Counted from the first letter of the stretch, positions 1 to 8,476 are shown. The stretch: 64,000 nt of DNA from Dehalococcoidia bacterium (GCA_022823505.1 JAJEIA010000100.1:27113-91112), one strand, 5' to 3'. Program-made: numbers and translations. Notes: generated by a model from the letters alone, not told the origin.

Positions 1-1006
1 CCTCGTCGTTGCGGCGCACTCGCTCCAGGAACAGCCCGGCCCGCATCACCTCCACCATGTCCTCGGCCATGTTGTCCGTGCCCATGCCGATGACGCATCC
101 GGCCGCCTGCAACTCCCGCACCGGCGCGGCAGCCCCCCGCCGCGCGGCGATGGCGGCGTTGTTCGTGACCTTGACCCCCGTCTGGCCCAGCAGCGCGATC
201 TCGGCGGGATTGACGTACCGGCAGTGGGCGGCCAGCAGGCCCGGCCCCAGGAAACCGCTGGCGAACAGATAATGGGTCGGCGGCACGCCACGGACCCGCA
301 TGACGGCCTCGATCTCCTCGCGGCTCTGCGACAGGTGGATCGTGTACCGGACGCCGAGGCGCTCGGCCATCTCCCGCGCCCGGCGCAGCAGGTCCGGCGA
401 GCACGTCTCCGGCGCGTGGGGAGCCAGGAAGCAGCTGACCCGCCCGTTTTCGCGGCCGTGCCACGCGTCCACCAGGTCGGCGCTGCGCTGCAGGCCGGCG
501 TCGGCCCGGGCCTCGTCGAACCGAAAGACACCCTCCCGAACCTGGGCCTCGTCCACGTCGTTGATGTTCTCCGACAGGACGAGTCGCAGCCCCGTGGCGG
601 CCAGGTCGGGCGCGTAGCCGGCCACGTTGGACGAGATTTCCAGCAGGCAGGTGACCCCGCTGCGGATCGACTCCAGCACTCCCAGCAGGGCCAGGATCCG
701 GCGTTCCTCATCGGTCAGCAGTCCCCGCGCCGACACCGGGAAGGTCAGCCGGGTCGGGAACCCGAAGTCCTCCAGTATCCCCCGGTCGCCCGTGGCCAGC
801 AGGTGGGTGTGGCAGTTGATCAATCCGGGAAACACCGCCTTGCCCCGCCCGTCCACCACCTCGGCGTCGGGATGCGCCGGCCGCACGTCGTCCGTCGGCC
901 CGATGGCCGCGATTCGGTCCTCCGCAATGGCGATGGCAGCGTCATGCAGAACGTCCCGACCGGCGTTGCCGGTGACAATGGTTGCGTTGGCGATGACGGT
1001 GGTCAT
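1..1006 (-). CDS. amidohydrolase family protein (C-terminus beyond window edge)
   Basis: The gene starts with ATG at 1006 and is still open at base 1, so about 335 N-terminal residues are visible. Residues 1-60 form the small beta-sandwich part typical of the urease/atrazine-chlorohydrolase type (MTTVIANATIVTG start). The metal-binding motif NCHTHLL follows, with His66 and His68. Further downstream are APHAPETCS and HLSQSREE, which carry later metal or substrate histidines, and GTDNMAED with the catalytic aspartate, close to the visible end. The family hydrolyses C-N or C-Cl bonds (cytosine deaminase/chlorohydrolase-like), probably in the cytoplasm. The substrate cannot be read from the sequence. 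It heads a series of minus-strand catabolic enzymes. A 107-bp hairpin repeat lies just upstream, in its promoter region. Confidence 0.88.
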   Translation of the reverse strand, partial: MTTVIANATIVTGNAGRDVLHDAAIAIAEDRIAAIGPTDDVRPAHPDAEVVDGRGKAVFPGLINCHTHLLATGDRGILEDFGFPTRLTFPVSARGLLTDEERRILALLGVLESIRSGVTCLLEISSNVAGYAPDLAATGLRLVLSENINDVDEAQVREGVFRFDEARADAGLQRSADLVDAWHGRENGRVSCFLAPHAPETCSPDLLRRAREMAERLGVRYTIHLSQSREEIEAVMRVRGVPPTHYLFASGFLGPGLLAAHCRYVNPAEIALLGQTGVKVTNNAAIAARRGAAAPVRELQAAGCVIGMGTDNMAEDMVEVMRAGLFLERVRRNDE

Positions 1007-1057
1007 GTCCACTCCACGGGGCGCCCTCATGCGTACACGGTTTGCGGCGGGGGAGCG

Positions 1058-1164
1058 TCAGAATCAGGATTTACGGGATTTTATGATTTGACAGGATTGG
1101 GTTATCTCCATCACAAACGGTTCCAATCCTGATAATCCCTAAATCATGAAAATCTTGCTTCCGA
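1058..1164. repeat. dispersed ~107-bp hairpin repeat, copy A
   Basis: This is an imperfect inverted repeat rich in CAGGATT/AATCCTG words, with ends TCAGAATCAGG and CTTGCTTCCGA. It shares the blocks ATTTACGGGATTT, ATGATTTGACAGGATTGG and CCAATCCTGATAATCC with copy C at 6226-6333, and its size and ends with copy B at 1744-1849. It lies between the amidohydrolase start and the end of the VOC gene, both on the minus strand. Confidence 0.8.
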
Positions 1165-1244
1165 CCATTGGCGAAAGCGGGCACGCATGAAACGGACCCC
1201 CTTTTGCTGCCGAGTTCAGTTTCAGCCAGCCGTCGCCCCGGCGT

Positions 1245-1721
1245 TCACACCGAGGTCGCGTCGGGCGGCGCCGGCCCGCGCTCCAGCAGCTCCAGCCAAT
1301 TCCCGTCGGGGTCCTCCATGTAGCACCCCTTGCTGGCCGCCGGATACACCGGGTTGGGCCGGGTCGCCGGCGGGCTGACGAACCGCACGCCCCGGGCGCT
1401 GAGGTCGGCGTAAAACGCGTCCAGATCGTCCACGATGATGCCCAGGTGAGTTGCCCCCACCTGGTGGCGCTGGGGCAGCGCGACCGTGTCGCCCGGTGGG
1501 TTCAGGTACTGGATCAGCTCCACCGAGTGGCGCAGGTCCCCGGCGCCCAGGTACACGATGTGCAGCCGCGCGTCGGGATACCCCACGACCTCCGAAATGA
1601 AATCGCCCTCCAGCACCTGGTCGCGCTCGATGCTCAGGCCCAACAGGTCGCGGTAGAACGCCAGCGAGCGTTCCATGTCGCTGACCACGAACCCGGTGTG
1701 GTTCATCCATTGGACTTCCAT
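1245..1721 (-). CDS. VOC (glyoxalase/dioxygenase-fold) family protein
   Basis: This 158-residue protein has two beta-alpha-beta-beta-beta modules. Predicted metal ligands follow the VOC pattern: His8 (NHTGF), Glu68 (SVELIQY), His92 (ATHLGI) and Glu144 (NWLELLE). The EDPDGNWLEL signature near the C-terminus is classic for the superfamily. GGGGAGG lies 8 nt before the ATG, which fixes the start. Members include lactoylglutathione lyase, methylmalonyl-CoA epimerase and extradiol dioxygenases. The exact reaction is not evident. It sits between an amidohydrolase and a GMC oxidoreductase on the same strand, which suggests a role in small-molecule catabolism. Confidence 0.88.
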   Translation of the reverse strand: MEVQWMNHTGFVVSDMERSLAFYRDLLGLSIERDQVLEGDFISEVVGYPDARLHIVYLGAGDLRHSVELIQYLNPPGDTVALPQRHQVGATHLGIIVDDLDAFYADLSARGVRFVSPPATRPNPVYPAASKGCYMEDPDGNWLELLERGPAPPDATSV

Positions 1722-1743
1722 TGCTGTGAACCTCCCCGTGTGG

Positions 1744-1849
1744 TCAGAAGCAGGATTCGCCGGATTGACGGATTGGCAGGATTGAACTGGTTGATGCGAC
1801 AGTCGGCCAAATCCTGAAAATCCTCAAATCCTGGAAAGCCTGCTTCTGA
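1744..1849. repeat. dispersed ~107-bp hairpin repeat, copy B
   Basis: This copy has perfect 11-nt inverted ends (TCAGAAGCAGG and CCTGCTTCTGA) around internal GGATTG/CAATCC-type words. It lies between the VOC start and the GMC oxidoreductase stop, so any RNA hairpin would lie between two genes that could be cotranscribed. Confidence 0.8.
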
Positions 1850-1881
1850 AATTCACGCGCCCGGAAGCGGGAGTTCGGAGA

Positions 1882-3429
1882 CTACCGCCCTTCCTTGATG
1901 TAGTCCGACACCTTCTCGCCGATCATGATCGTCGTGGCATTGGTGTTGGCCCGGATGCAGTCTGGCATGATCGACGCGTCGGCCACCCGCAGGCCATCGA
2001 TGCCCTTCACCTTCAGGTGCTGGTCCACCACCGCCAACGGATCCGAGTCCGGCCCCATCTTGCAGGTGCCCGAGATGTGGTGCGACGTCCCCGAGTTCTT
2101 GCGCAGCCAGTCGTCCAGCAGCTCGTCCGACGCCAGTTCCTCGTCGGTGGGCATAATCCGTTCCTCGATCAGGTCGGAGAAGGGTGGCCGTTCCGCCATC
2201 CGGACGCCCAGCCGTATCGCCTCCCGCATCCGGCGCAGGTCCTCCGGTTCCTGGTAGTAGTTGTAGTTCAGGAACGGCTGCACGTGGGGGTCGGTGGACT
2301 GCAGGGTCAGCTCGCCCTGGCCCAGCGCCAGCTGCAGGCTCGCGCCCATGCCGAGGTAGTTCAGGTCCTCGTCGATGGCGACGTGGGCCGGCCGGTGCTC
2401 GCTGGTCATCAGGTTGGGGCTCAGCTGCATGTCGTTGCGCAGGTCGGAGCCCTCCACCGTGTAGCGCAGCCCCACCTGGATCACCGGCGCCTGCACGTCG
2501 GGCTTCTCGCCCTTGCCCCGGTACAGCACCGACGCCGCCGGATGGTCGCGCAGGTTCTTGCCCACCCCCGGCGAGTCGTGCACCACCGGGATGCCCATGC
2601 TGCGCAGGTGCTCCGCCGGCCCCACGCCCGAGAGCATGAGCAGTTGCGGCGACGCCACGGCCCCGCTGCTGACGATGATCTCGCCGCCCTCCACCGTGAA
2701 GACCTCGCCGCCGCTCTCGGCTTCGATGCCTATGGCCCGGTTTCCGTCGAAGATGATCCGCCGCGCCGTCACGCCGCCCCGGATGGTCAGGTTCAGGCGG
2801 TGCCGCGCGATGTCCAGGTAGTTGATCGCCATGCTCATGCGCACGCCGTCGATGGTGTTGCGCGCCCGGGGCGAAACGCCGGTGGACTCGGGGTGGTTCT
2901 GGTCCTCGTCCTGGGGGAAGCCCTCGTCCAGGCAGGCCCGCTCGAAGGCCACGGCGTGGGGCAGCCACTCGCTGCGGGGAGCGCGGCGCACCGGTACCGG
3001 CCCGTCGGAGCCGTGGAAGTCGTCGCCGCCGAAGTCCAGGTCGGTCTCCAGCTTGTTGAAGTAGGGCAGGCACCGGGTGAAGCTCCACTCGTCGTTGCCC
3101 CACTCGGCCCAGCGGTCGTAGTCCTCGGGGATGCCCCGGAACAGCACCTGCCCGTTCACCGCGCTGGACCCGCCGGTGGCCTTGCCCCGCGGGATCGTCA
3201 GGTTGTCCTGTTCCTCGGTGATCCGGGCCGTGTAGCCCCAGTTGTGCGGCCCGTAGGCCGACAGCCACACGTTGTTGCCAAGCTTCAGGTCGTCGGGCAA
3301 CTGCTCAAAGACCGGATAGTCCGGCCCCGCCTCCAGCAGCAGCACGGACCGCTCCGGGTCCTCCGACAGCCGGCTGGCGATGGTGCACCCGGCGGAACCC
3401 CCGCCGACAACGATATAGTCGTACCTCAT
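1882..3429 (-). CDS. GMC family FAD-dependent oxidoreductase (choline dehydrogenase/alcohol oxidase-like)
   Basis: At 515 residues this is full length for the family. The N-terminal dinucleotide motif VVGGGSAG (residues 7-14) and LLLEAGP bind FAD. GKATGGSSAVNG is the first GMC signature and ASPQLLMLSGVGP resembles the second. The catalytic segment HHISGTCKMG (from residue 450) and the NTNAT segment (about residue 495) supply the His/Asn pair of the active site. AGGAGG precedes the ATG by 8 nt. These enzymes oxidise alcohols to aldehydes in the cytoplasm; choline, alkan-1-ol and sugar alcohol substrates are all possible. Neighbours are a VOC protein downstream and a toxin-antitoxin pair upstream on the other strand. 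Confidence 0.93.
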   Translation of the reverse strand: MRYDYIVVGGGSAGCTIASRLSEDPERSVLLLEAGPDYPVFEQLPDDLKLGNNVWLSAYGPHNWGYTARITEEQDNLTIPRGKATGGSSAVNGQVLFRGIPEDYDRWAEWGNDEWSFTRCLPYFNKLETDLDFGGDDFHGSDGPVPVRRAPRSEWLPHAVAFERACLDEGFPQDEDQNHPESTGVSPRARNTIDGVRMSMAINYLDIARHRLNLTIRGGVTARRIIFDGNRAIGIEAESGGEVFTVEGGEIIVSSGAVASPQLLMLSGVGPAEHLRSMGIPVVHDSPGVGKNLRDHPAASVLYRGKGEKPDVQAPVIQVGLRYTVEGSDLRNDMQLSPNLMTSEHRPAHVAIDEDLNYLGMGASLQLALGQGELTLQSTDPHVQPFLNYNYYQEPEDLRRMREAIRLGVRMAERPPFSDLIEERIMPTDEELASDELLDDWLRKNSGTSHHISGTCKMGPDSDPLAVVDQHLKVKGIDGLRVADASIMPDCIRANTNATTIMIGEKVSDYIKEGR

Positions 3430-3769
3430 GCTCTGGCCTCCTGCGGTAAATATGCGTTGCTTGCAGTTACTTGTCGATTGGTAAGTGTCGTGATTGAAGC
3501 GTAAACCGGGCGGCTGCTCAAGTCACGTGACTGGTTGAGCGCGACGCCGTGGCGGCAAATCGCCCGTAGCCTAACACCTTGCGCAGATTGTGTCCCGTGA
3601 AGACCATAGGCCTGAGATCCGTACTTGCACCAATTACCGAGCAGGAGCGCGGAATCTGACGGGATTGACCCAAGGCCCATGAAGGTTATTGGCGGACTCG
3701 TTGGCGATCGCATACGAGTCGAACAATCTGCCCCTCACCGGGGATTAGGTTATCCCTCAATGGGCGCGT
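3430..3769. other. intergenic region without a supported gene
   Basis: This spacer separates the divergent GMC gene and the VapBC45-like module. A 95-codon minus-strand reading frame overlaps it (3426-3713). It has no recognisable domain and no good ribosome binding site, so it is not called. The region is visibly less GC-rich than its surroundings. Confidence 0.5.
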
Positions 3770-3799
3770 TTGCCAAAATATCCTCGTGCGGAGTATGTT
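3770..3799 (+). promoter_or_regulatory. putative sigma70 promoter of the VapBC45-like module
   Basis: TTGCCA at 3770-3775 and TATGTT at 3794-3799 are separated by 18 nt, 31 bp before the antitoxin start. This is pattern recognition only. No clear operator palindrome was identified, although such antitoxins usually bind their own promoter. Confidence 0.4.
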
Positions 3800-3830
3800 G
3801 TAACTCGACCCGAATAATGAGGCTGGGGAG

Positions 3831-4535
3831 ATGGCCACCGCACATGATTTACAAAGCGCCGCTGGCTGGCGTCATCGCTTAACTCTCCCGTCTTATCGAG
3901 TCCGGGATGCTGCCAGGTACGCCGGCATCCCTACTCGCACGGTGGGATACTGGCATAAGGGTATTTTGAGCCGCCCGGCGGCGCTGCCCGGCCGTGAGGC
4001 TGGTCGTCCTTTGTCTTACTACGATCTGATCGAAGTCGCGTTCGTAGCTACGTTTCGGAAATTGGGTCTGTCCCTGCAAAAAATTCGCAAAGCCCGCGCC
4101 TTTGCGGCTCACGCGCTGAACTCAGAGTATCCGTTTGCCCAGTATGCATGGAAAACAGAGGGCTTTCATCTGATGCTCGAAATGCGCGAGTTGGAGGGGA
4201 ATGCGGAGGTCGGTAAGCTTGTGGCTGCGGACCTTGACGGGCAGGTGGGCTGGGAGGAAGTGGTCGCGGAACGCTTTGAACAATTCGATTATCAGCATGA
4301 TATCGCCCTGGTTTGGCATCTGCTAAACAGGAACATCCCCGTTTCTATTGACCCGCGGGTCTCATTTGGTGTGCCCGCTGTCCACGGCGTCCCTACTTGG
4401 ATATTGAAGGGTCGTTGGGACGCGGGGGAAACTGTTCAAAACATTCAAGCCGACTATGGCCTGGCTGGAGACGATGTGCTTCACGGGCTGCGGTTCGAAG
4501 GGGTTCGTGATGATGAGTTGTCGGCGGCGAGCTGA
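3831..4535 (+). CDS. MerR-like HTH / DUF433 antitoxin (VapB45-like)
   Basis: This 234-residue protein has two parts. The N-terminal ~85 residues look like a MerR-type helix-turn-helix (YRVRDAARYAGIPTRTVGYW, then LSYYDLIEVAFVATFRKLGLSLQKIRKAR). The C-terminal ~75 residues match DUF433 (ISIDPRVSFGVPAVHGVPTW, then ETVQNIQADYGL). This is the architecture of the VapB45-type antitoxins. The ATG follows GGGGAG with no spacer, so the true start could differ slightly. Its TGA abuts the ATG of the next gene, which argues for a bicistronic toxin-antitoxin unit. It should repress its own promoter and neutralise the PIN-like partner. Confidence 0.78.
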   Translation: MATAHDLQSAAGWRHRLTLPSYRVRDAARYAGIPTRTVGYWHKGILSRPAALPGREAGRPLSYYDLIEVAFVATFRKLGLSLQKIRKARAFAAHALNSEYPFAQYAWKTEGFHLMLEMRELEGNAEVGKLVAADLDGQVGWEEVVAERFEQFDYQHDIALVWHLLNRNIPVSIDPRVSFGVPAVHGVPTWILKGRWDAGETVQNIQADYGLAGDDVLHGLRFEGVRDDELSAAS

Positions 4536-4967
4536 ATGACTGCCGCCGATATTATCCAACCCTCTGACAGTAATGATCCGGTCTTTTTCTTCGATAGGGA
4601 TGTCGGTATTTTCCTTCCCCGGCGGTTGCGGGGTCTGGCTCTGCCCACGCGCGTGGAGATCCATCAAGAGCACTTTGCCCAAGCAGCCGAAGATGATCTG
4701 TGGATGGCTGAAGTAGGCAGTCGGGGATGGATCGTAATTGGACATGATCGTCATCACCACACACGTCCCTTGGAGAGGCAGGCTATCCAGGATTACGGGA
4801 TAGCCTGCTTCTATCTGTGGGGAGGTGACCAGCCTGGCCACGAAAAAATGCGGTGCTTTCTGAGCGCGTACGATAGGATGATCGAAGCCGTCGCTACCAC
4901 GCCGCGCCCTTTCGTATATCGGGTTCTGAAGAATGGCGGTCTGAGGAAAGTGGATCTGGAAACTTAG
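4536..4967 (+). CDS. PIN-like domain toxin (VapC45-like)
   Basis: At 143 residues it starts directly after the antitoxin stop codon. The N-terminal PVFFFDRDVGIFLPRRLR and the later WMAEVGSRGWIVIGHDRHH segments carry the early aspartate and the WIVIxxD pattern of the VapC45/PIN-like fold. These are ribonucleases that act with a VapB45 partner. The C-terminal part (PRPFVYRVLKNGGLRKVDL) also fits. The inferred role is an RNase toxin held inactive by the upstream protein. The gene ends 23 bp from the 3' end of tRNA-Ala. Family assignment rests on pattern and partner together. Confidence 0.72.
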   Translation: MTAADIIQPSDSNDPVFFFDRDVGIFLPRRLRGLALPTRVEIHQEHFAQAAEDDLWMAEVGSRGWIVIGHDRHHHTRPLERQAIQDYGIACFYLWGGDQPGHEKMRCFLSAYDRMIEAVATTPRPFVYRVLKNGGLRKVDLET

Positions 4968-4990
4968 GGTTGCTGCAAAGTCACGGCAAA

Positions 4991-5065
4991 TGGTGGAGGC
5001 TACGGGATTCGAACCCGTGACCCCCTGCTTGCAAAGCAGGTGCTCTCCCACTGAGCTAAGCCCCC
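4991..5065 (-). tRNA. tRNA-Ala (anticodon UGC)
   Basis: Read on the minus strand, the gene folds as a cloverleaf. The acceptor stem is GGGGGCU/AGCCUCC with the G3-U70 pair that identifies alanine tRNA. The anticodon arm is CUGCUUUGCAAGCAG with UGC at the tip, and the T arm contains GGUUCGAAUCC. The 3' CCA is encoded (4991-4993). Confidence 0.96.
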
Positions 5066-5149
5066 ACGCCGAGCCCCTATGGACCAGCGGCGACCGCGCC
5101 GGCCGCCCTTCCATACTACCACCAGCCCGCGTCGGCCGGCCATGCGCCG

Positions 5150-6181
5150 TCACAGGTCGATGGTCAGCACCCACATCGGCTCCCGGCCGATGTCGTACAC
5201 ATCCAGCGGCTCCAGTTCTCCGCTGTCCTGGTTCACCCGGTAAGACGCCAGCCGGCCCGTGTCCAGACCCGACGCGTACAGGTAGTTGCCCGTGGTGTCC
5301 AGGCTGAAGGCCCGCGGCACCGCCTCCGTCGCCACTCTACCGATGGCGGTCAGGCTGCCGTCGTCCCCGTCCACCGCGAAGCCGGCCACGCTGTTGTGTC
5401 CCCGGTTGGGCGCGTACAGGAACCGACCCGACGGCGTGATCTGGATCTGCGAGCAGGTGTTGCGCTCGGTGAAATCCTCCGGCAGCGTCGGCACGGTCTG
5501 GAACGGCGACAGCGTGCCCGCGTCCGCGTCGAATCGGTATGCGGTGACGCTGCAACCCTGCTCGTTGGACGAATACACCACGTCCAGGTTGGGGTTGAAG
5601 CAGACGTGCCGCGGCCCCTCCGGCGACGTGGGGTTCGCCCGGTCCGGTGTGTTGGGGGTCAGCCGACCCGTCGCCTCGTCGAACCGGAACTGGAAGATGG
5701 CGTTGGGGCCGGTCTGCGAGCCTTCGGCGATGTGCGGCACGAAGGCGTAGCGGTTGGACGCGTCGGTCTGTATGTAGTGCGCGCCGATGCCCGTCTCCCG
5801 CCACTCGATGGGCGTGGGGTCCAGCCTGCCGTCGTCGCCGAAGCCGTGTACGCCCACCCGCGCCTGGTAGTAGTAGGCCGACAGCAGGTATTTCCCGGTG
5901 CGGTCCACCGAAATATGCACCGGGTTCCCGCCCAGGTTCACGTCGTTGATCCGCGCCAGGTCGCCGCTGCCGCCATCAATGCTGAACGACGTCAGCCCGT
6001 ACTCGCCGGCCCGGCGCCTTCCCACAAACAGGAAGCGCTTCCCGGGATCCGTTGCCATCGGCGCCGGCATGCCCGCCAGCGGAAACTCGGTCCGGTTCGC
6101 CAGCCCGCCCGTGGCCGGATCCAGGTCGTAGCGGGCGATTACGTCGTCCCCTTGCAGCGATACGTACAGATAGGTGGCCAT
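5150..6181 (-). CDS. lactonase family beta-propeller protein (6-phosphogluconolactonase-like)
   Basis: This 343-residue protein contains seven repeated blades, each with a T/D-GKYLL, PSGRFLYAPN or TTGNYLYASG strand motif. This is the pattern of the cycloisomerase-2/YbhE lactonase family. The family hydrolyses sugar lactones or related cyclic esters in the cytoplasm. Strong cues are LFVGRR, HISVDRTGKYLLSAYY, PRHVCFNPNLDVVYSSNE and CSQIQITPSGRFLYAPNRG. GGAGGTG sits 5 nt before the ATG. It is monocistronic or the first gene of the minus-strand group. Hairpin repeat copy C lies immediately upstream. The true substrate is unknown. Confidence 0.87.
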   Translation of the reverse strand: MATYLYVSLQGDDVIARYDLDPATGGLANRTEFPLAGMPAPMATDPGKRFLFVGRRRAGEYGLTSFSIDGGSGDLARINDVNLGGNPVHISVDRTGKYLLSAYYYQARVGVHGFGDDGRLDPTPIEWRETGIGAHYIQTDASNRYAFVPHIAEGSQTGPNAIFQFRFDEATGRLTPNTPDRANPTSPEGPRHVCFNPNLDVVYSSNEQGCSVTAYRFDADAGTLSPFQTVPTLPEDFTERNTCSQIQITPSGRFLYAPNRGHNSVAGFAVDGDDGSLTAIGRVATEAVPRAFSLDTTGNYLYASGLDTGRLASYRVNQDSGELEPLDVYDIGREPMWVLTIDL

Positions 6182-6225
6182 CTCAACACCTCCGCTTTTC
6201 TCACGTATACCCGATTCGTAAATCG

Positions 6226-6333
6226 TCAGAAGGAGTATTTACGGGATTTCATGATTTGACAGGATTGGAAGACCTCCAGCACAGAACGGCTCCAATCCTG
6301 ATAATCCTCCAATCTTGGAAATCCTGTTTCTGA
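6226..6333. repeat. dispersed ~107-bp hairpin repeat, copy C
   Basis: The ends are TCAGAAGGAG and CCTGTTTCTGA, with internal CAGGATTGG and CCAATCCTG arms that can pair. It is closely similar to copy A. It lies between the lactonase start and the acyl-CoA-dehydrogenase-like stop. Confidence 0.8.
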
Positions 6334-6370
6334 CATCTTCTCGACGCAATCCGGAAACGCGCGAACTCCG

Positions 6371-7546
6371 CTATTCCATCACCCTGGCATCCGGCAGCCC
6401 CAGCAGGAACTGACCGTGGTTCTCGTAGGCCGTGTCACTCACCATCTGGTGCTGGGCGGCCGCGTTGATGTCCCGCAGGCACTGCTGCAGGATGTTGGGC
6501 GTGAACAGCACCTCGCCGCCGCCGTAGCGGAAAGCCTGGGCCGTCACGTCCGCCGCCACGTCGGTGGTGTAGGTGGCGCAGCTGCGCATCTGGGCCTGCA
6601 GCGGCGGTGGCGGCGTGTGGCCGGCGCAGACCGACCGCCACGCCTCCTCCAGGATCTCGACGTTCAGCGACCGCGCCGCCCGCAGCCGCAGGTCGCACTC
6701 GCCCAGCGCCCGCTGGAACGTCGCCCGGTTCGCCACCAGGTTCACCGAGTTGTACCCACGGGTCTTGGACGCCGCCGCCTCGGTCACCGCGTCCAGCGCC
6801 CGTCGCGCCACTCCCAGCGCGAAGGCCGAGTGCTCGTTGGTCACAAAGGCCGGCCGGCCCAGCCGGTACAGCGCGCCGCCTCGGAGCGGTTCGGTCAGCG
6901 TCGAGTCCCATGCGAACCCGTCCGGCACGAACAGGTCCTCCACCGAGAAGTCGCAGCTTCCGGTGCCGCGCAGGCCCATGACCTGCCAGTTGTCATGCAC
7001 CTTCACCTTGTGCTTGGGCATCGCCATCCGCACCTGTCTCGGATAGCCGTCGAGATCGCCGGTCACGCGCGCGCCGGCCGAGACCCACTCGGCGTGCATG
7101 ATCCCGCTGCCAAACCTCCAGTGCCCGTTGACCCGGTATCCCCCTTCCACCGGTGTCGCGGTTGCGGAAGGCGCGGCCGCACCCGCCGTTTTGGGAGGCT
7201 TCCCGCCCACGAATATTTCCTCGATTGATTCGTCCGGCAGGAATGCGGCCAGGCTGCCCACGCTGGCTGCCCCGATCATCAGGCACCAGCCCGAGGCCGG
7301 ATCGATGCGGCTCACCGCTTCCAGCACGTCCAGCTGTGTCACCAGGTCGGCCTCCGCGCCGCCCAGCGCGTGGGGCATCTTCAGCCGCAGCAGCCCCGAC
7401 TCGTACAGCGCGTCCACCGACGCCGGCGCCAGTGTCCCGATGCGCTCTGACTCCTCGGCCCCAGCCTCCAGCGTGGCCCGCACGCTCTCCACCGCATCCA
7501 TCAGGACGCGACGCTTCTCCTCTCGCTCGTAGGGAAATCCGATCAT
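6371..7546 (-). CDS. acyl-CoA dehydrogenase-like flavin monooxygenase (HsaA/DszC type)
   Basis: The 391-residue protein has the all-alpha/beta-barrel/all-alpha layout of the acyl-CoA dehydrogenase fold. The N-terminal segment ALYESGLLRLKMPHALGG and the central GYRVNGHWRFGSG and WQVMGLRGTGSCDFSVEDLFVPD blocks are typical. The late YGGGEVLFTPNILQQCLRDI block resembles the group-D monooxygenases (HsaA, DszC, HpaH-like) more than true dehydrogenases. No active-site glutamate typical of dehydrogenases was identified. It is translated 12 nt after the LLM-class gene, with GGAG before the ATG, so the two are probably cotranscribed. It likely uses reduced flavin to oxygenate an aromatic or organosulfur compound; the substrate is unknown. 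Confidence 0.84.
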   Translation of the reverse strand: MIGFPYEREEKRRVLMDAVESVRATLEAGAEESERIGTLAPASVDALYESGLLRLKMPHALGGAEADLVTQLDVLEAVSRIDPASGWCLMIGAASVGSLAAFLPDESIEEIFVGGKPPKTAGAAAPSATATPVEGGYRVNGHWRFGSGIMHAEWVSAGARVTGDLDGYPRQVRMAMPKHKVKVHDNWQVMGLRGTGSCDFSVEDLFVPDGFAWDSTLTEPLRGGALYRLGRPAFVTNEHSAFALGVARRALDAVTEAAASKTRGYNSVNLVANRATFQRALGECDLRLRAARSLNVEILEEAWRSVCAGHTPPPPLQAQMRSCATYTTDVAADVTAQAFRYGGGEVLFTPNILQQCLRDINAAAQHQMVSDTAYENHGQFLLGLPDARVME

Positions 7547-7558
7547 GGCGACTCCGGC

Positions 7559-8476
7559 CTATTCGTCCACCTTGGGGAACACGTCCTGCACCAGCGCGTC
7601 CATGGTGTCCAGCAGTTGTTGCAGGTCTCCGCAGTCGTGGCAGTTGATCTGGAACTCGTCCAGCCCCGCCTCCTGCCGGTATCGGTTGATGTCCGACACG
7701 ATCTGCTCGGTGGTCCCGTAGCCCGTCGGCCGGTCGCCGTTCGATACGGAATAACCCGAGATGCTGCTGATGTTCACCCGGAAGCTCATGCGCACCCGGG
7801 GCGGCTCCTCCCTTCCGATCTCGGCGGACACGTCGTTCAGGTACTGCCAGTTGCTCACCAGGGCCGGCAGCGGCGTGGGCGTCGGCTGCCACACCTGCGC
7901 GAACCGCGCCGCCCGCCGCAGCGACGCGTGGCTGGAGCCGCCGATCCAGATGGGCGGGTGCGGCTGCTGCACCTGCTTGGGGCTGGTGTACAGCCCGTCG
8001 AAGGAGAAGAACCGCCCGCTGAACGACACGGGGTCCGGTTCCCAGCACGCCTTCCACAGGCGCAGGTACTCGTTGGTGCGCGCTCCCCGCTCCCGGTGGG
8101 GCACGTCCAGCGCGGCGTACTCGGTCTCGTTCCAGCCGGAGCCCACGCCCACGATGGCCCGCCCGTTGGACATCTGGTCCAGCGTCGCCACCATCTTCGC
8201 CGTCACCACCGGGTTGCGGTACGGCATTATCAGCACCGACGTGCCAAGCTTGATCTGCGACGTGCGCGACGCCACGTAGGCCAGCGACATCAGCGGATCG
8301 TACACCTGCCGCCACGGCTCGCTCCGCGCCCCGTCGTCCACGATCACGTGGTCGTTGACGAACACCGCGTCGAAGCCCAGTTCCTCCGCCTTGATCGCCG
8401 TGTCCAGGATGCCCTGCGCCGAAGCCTCAAAGCCCAGGTAGTCCGCGTTGGGCAACCGGAAAGAATACTTGACCAT
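7559..8476 (-). CDS. LLM class flavin-dependent oxidoreductase
   Basis: At 305 residues it is a luciferase-like TIM barrel. Motifs include EELGFDAVFVNDHV, LAYVASRTSQIKLGTSVLIMPYRNP, VGVGSGWNETEY and PIWIGGSSHASLRRAARFAQVW, all hallmarks of the F420- or FMN-dependent LLM family. AAGGCGG precedes the start. It is the promoter-proximal gene of a two-gene unit with the acyl-CoA-dehydrogenase-like monooxygenase. It is transcribed divergently from an NMT1-like binding protein across a 121-bp spacer. The pairing suggests a two-enzyme oxidative step, as in sulfone or polyketide degradation, but substrate and cofactor are inferred only. Confidence 0.9.
   Translation of the reverse strand: MVKYSFRLPNADYLGFEASAQGILDTAIKAEELGFDAVFVNDHVIVDDGARSEPWRQVYDPLMSLAYVASRTSQIKLGTSVLIMPYRNPVVTAKMVATLDQMSNGRAIVGVGSGWNETEYAALDVPHRERGARTNEYLRLWKACWEPDPVSFSGRFFSFDGLYTSPKQVQQPHPPIWIGGSSHASLRRAARFAQVWQPTPTPLPALVSNWQYLNDVSAEIGREEPPRVRMSFRVNISSISGYSVSNGDRPTGYGTTEQIVSDINRYRQEAGLDEFQINCHDCGDLQQLLDTMDALVQDVFPKVDE

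Noticed and set aside
2017-3504. 495-codon plus-strand open frame
   Set aside because: Antisense of the GMC oxidoreductase; the FAD and active-site motifs are on the minus strand.
3426-3713. 95-codon minus-strand frame in the gap before the VapBC45-like module
   Set aside because: No domain, no good ribosome binding site and no neighbour in an operon-like position.
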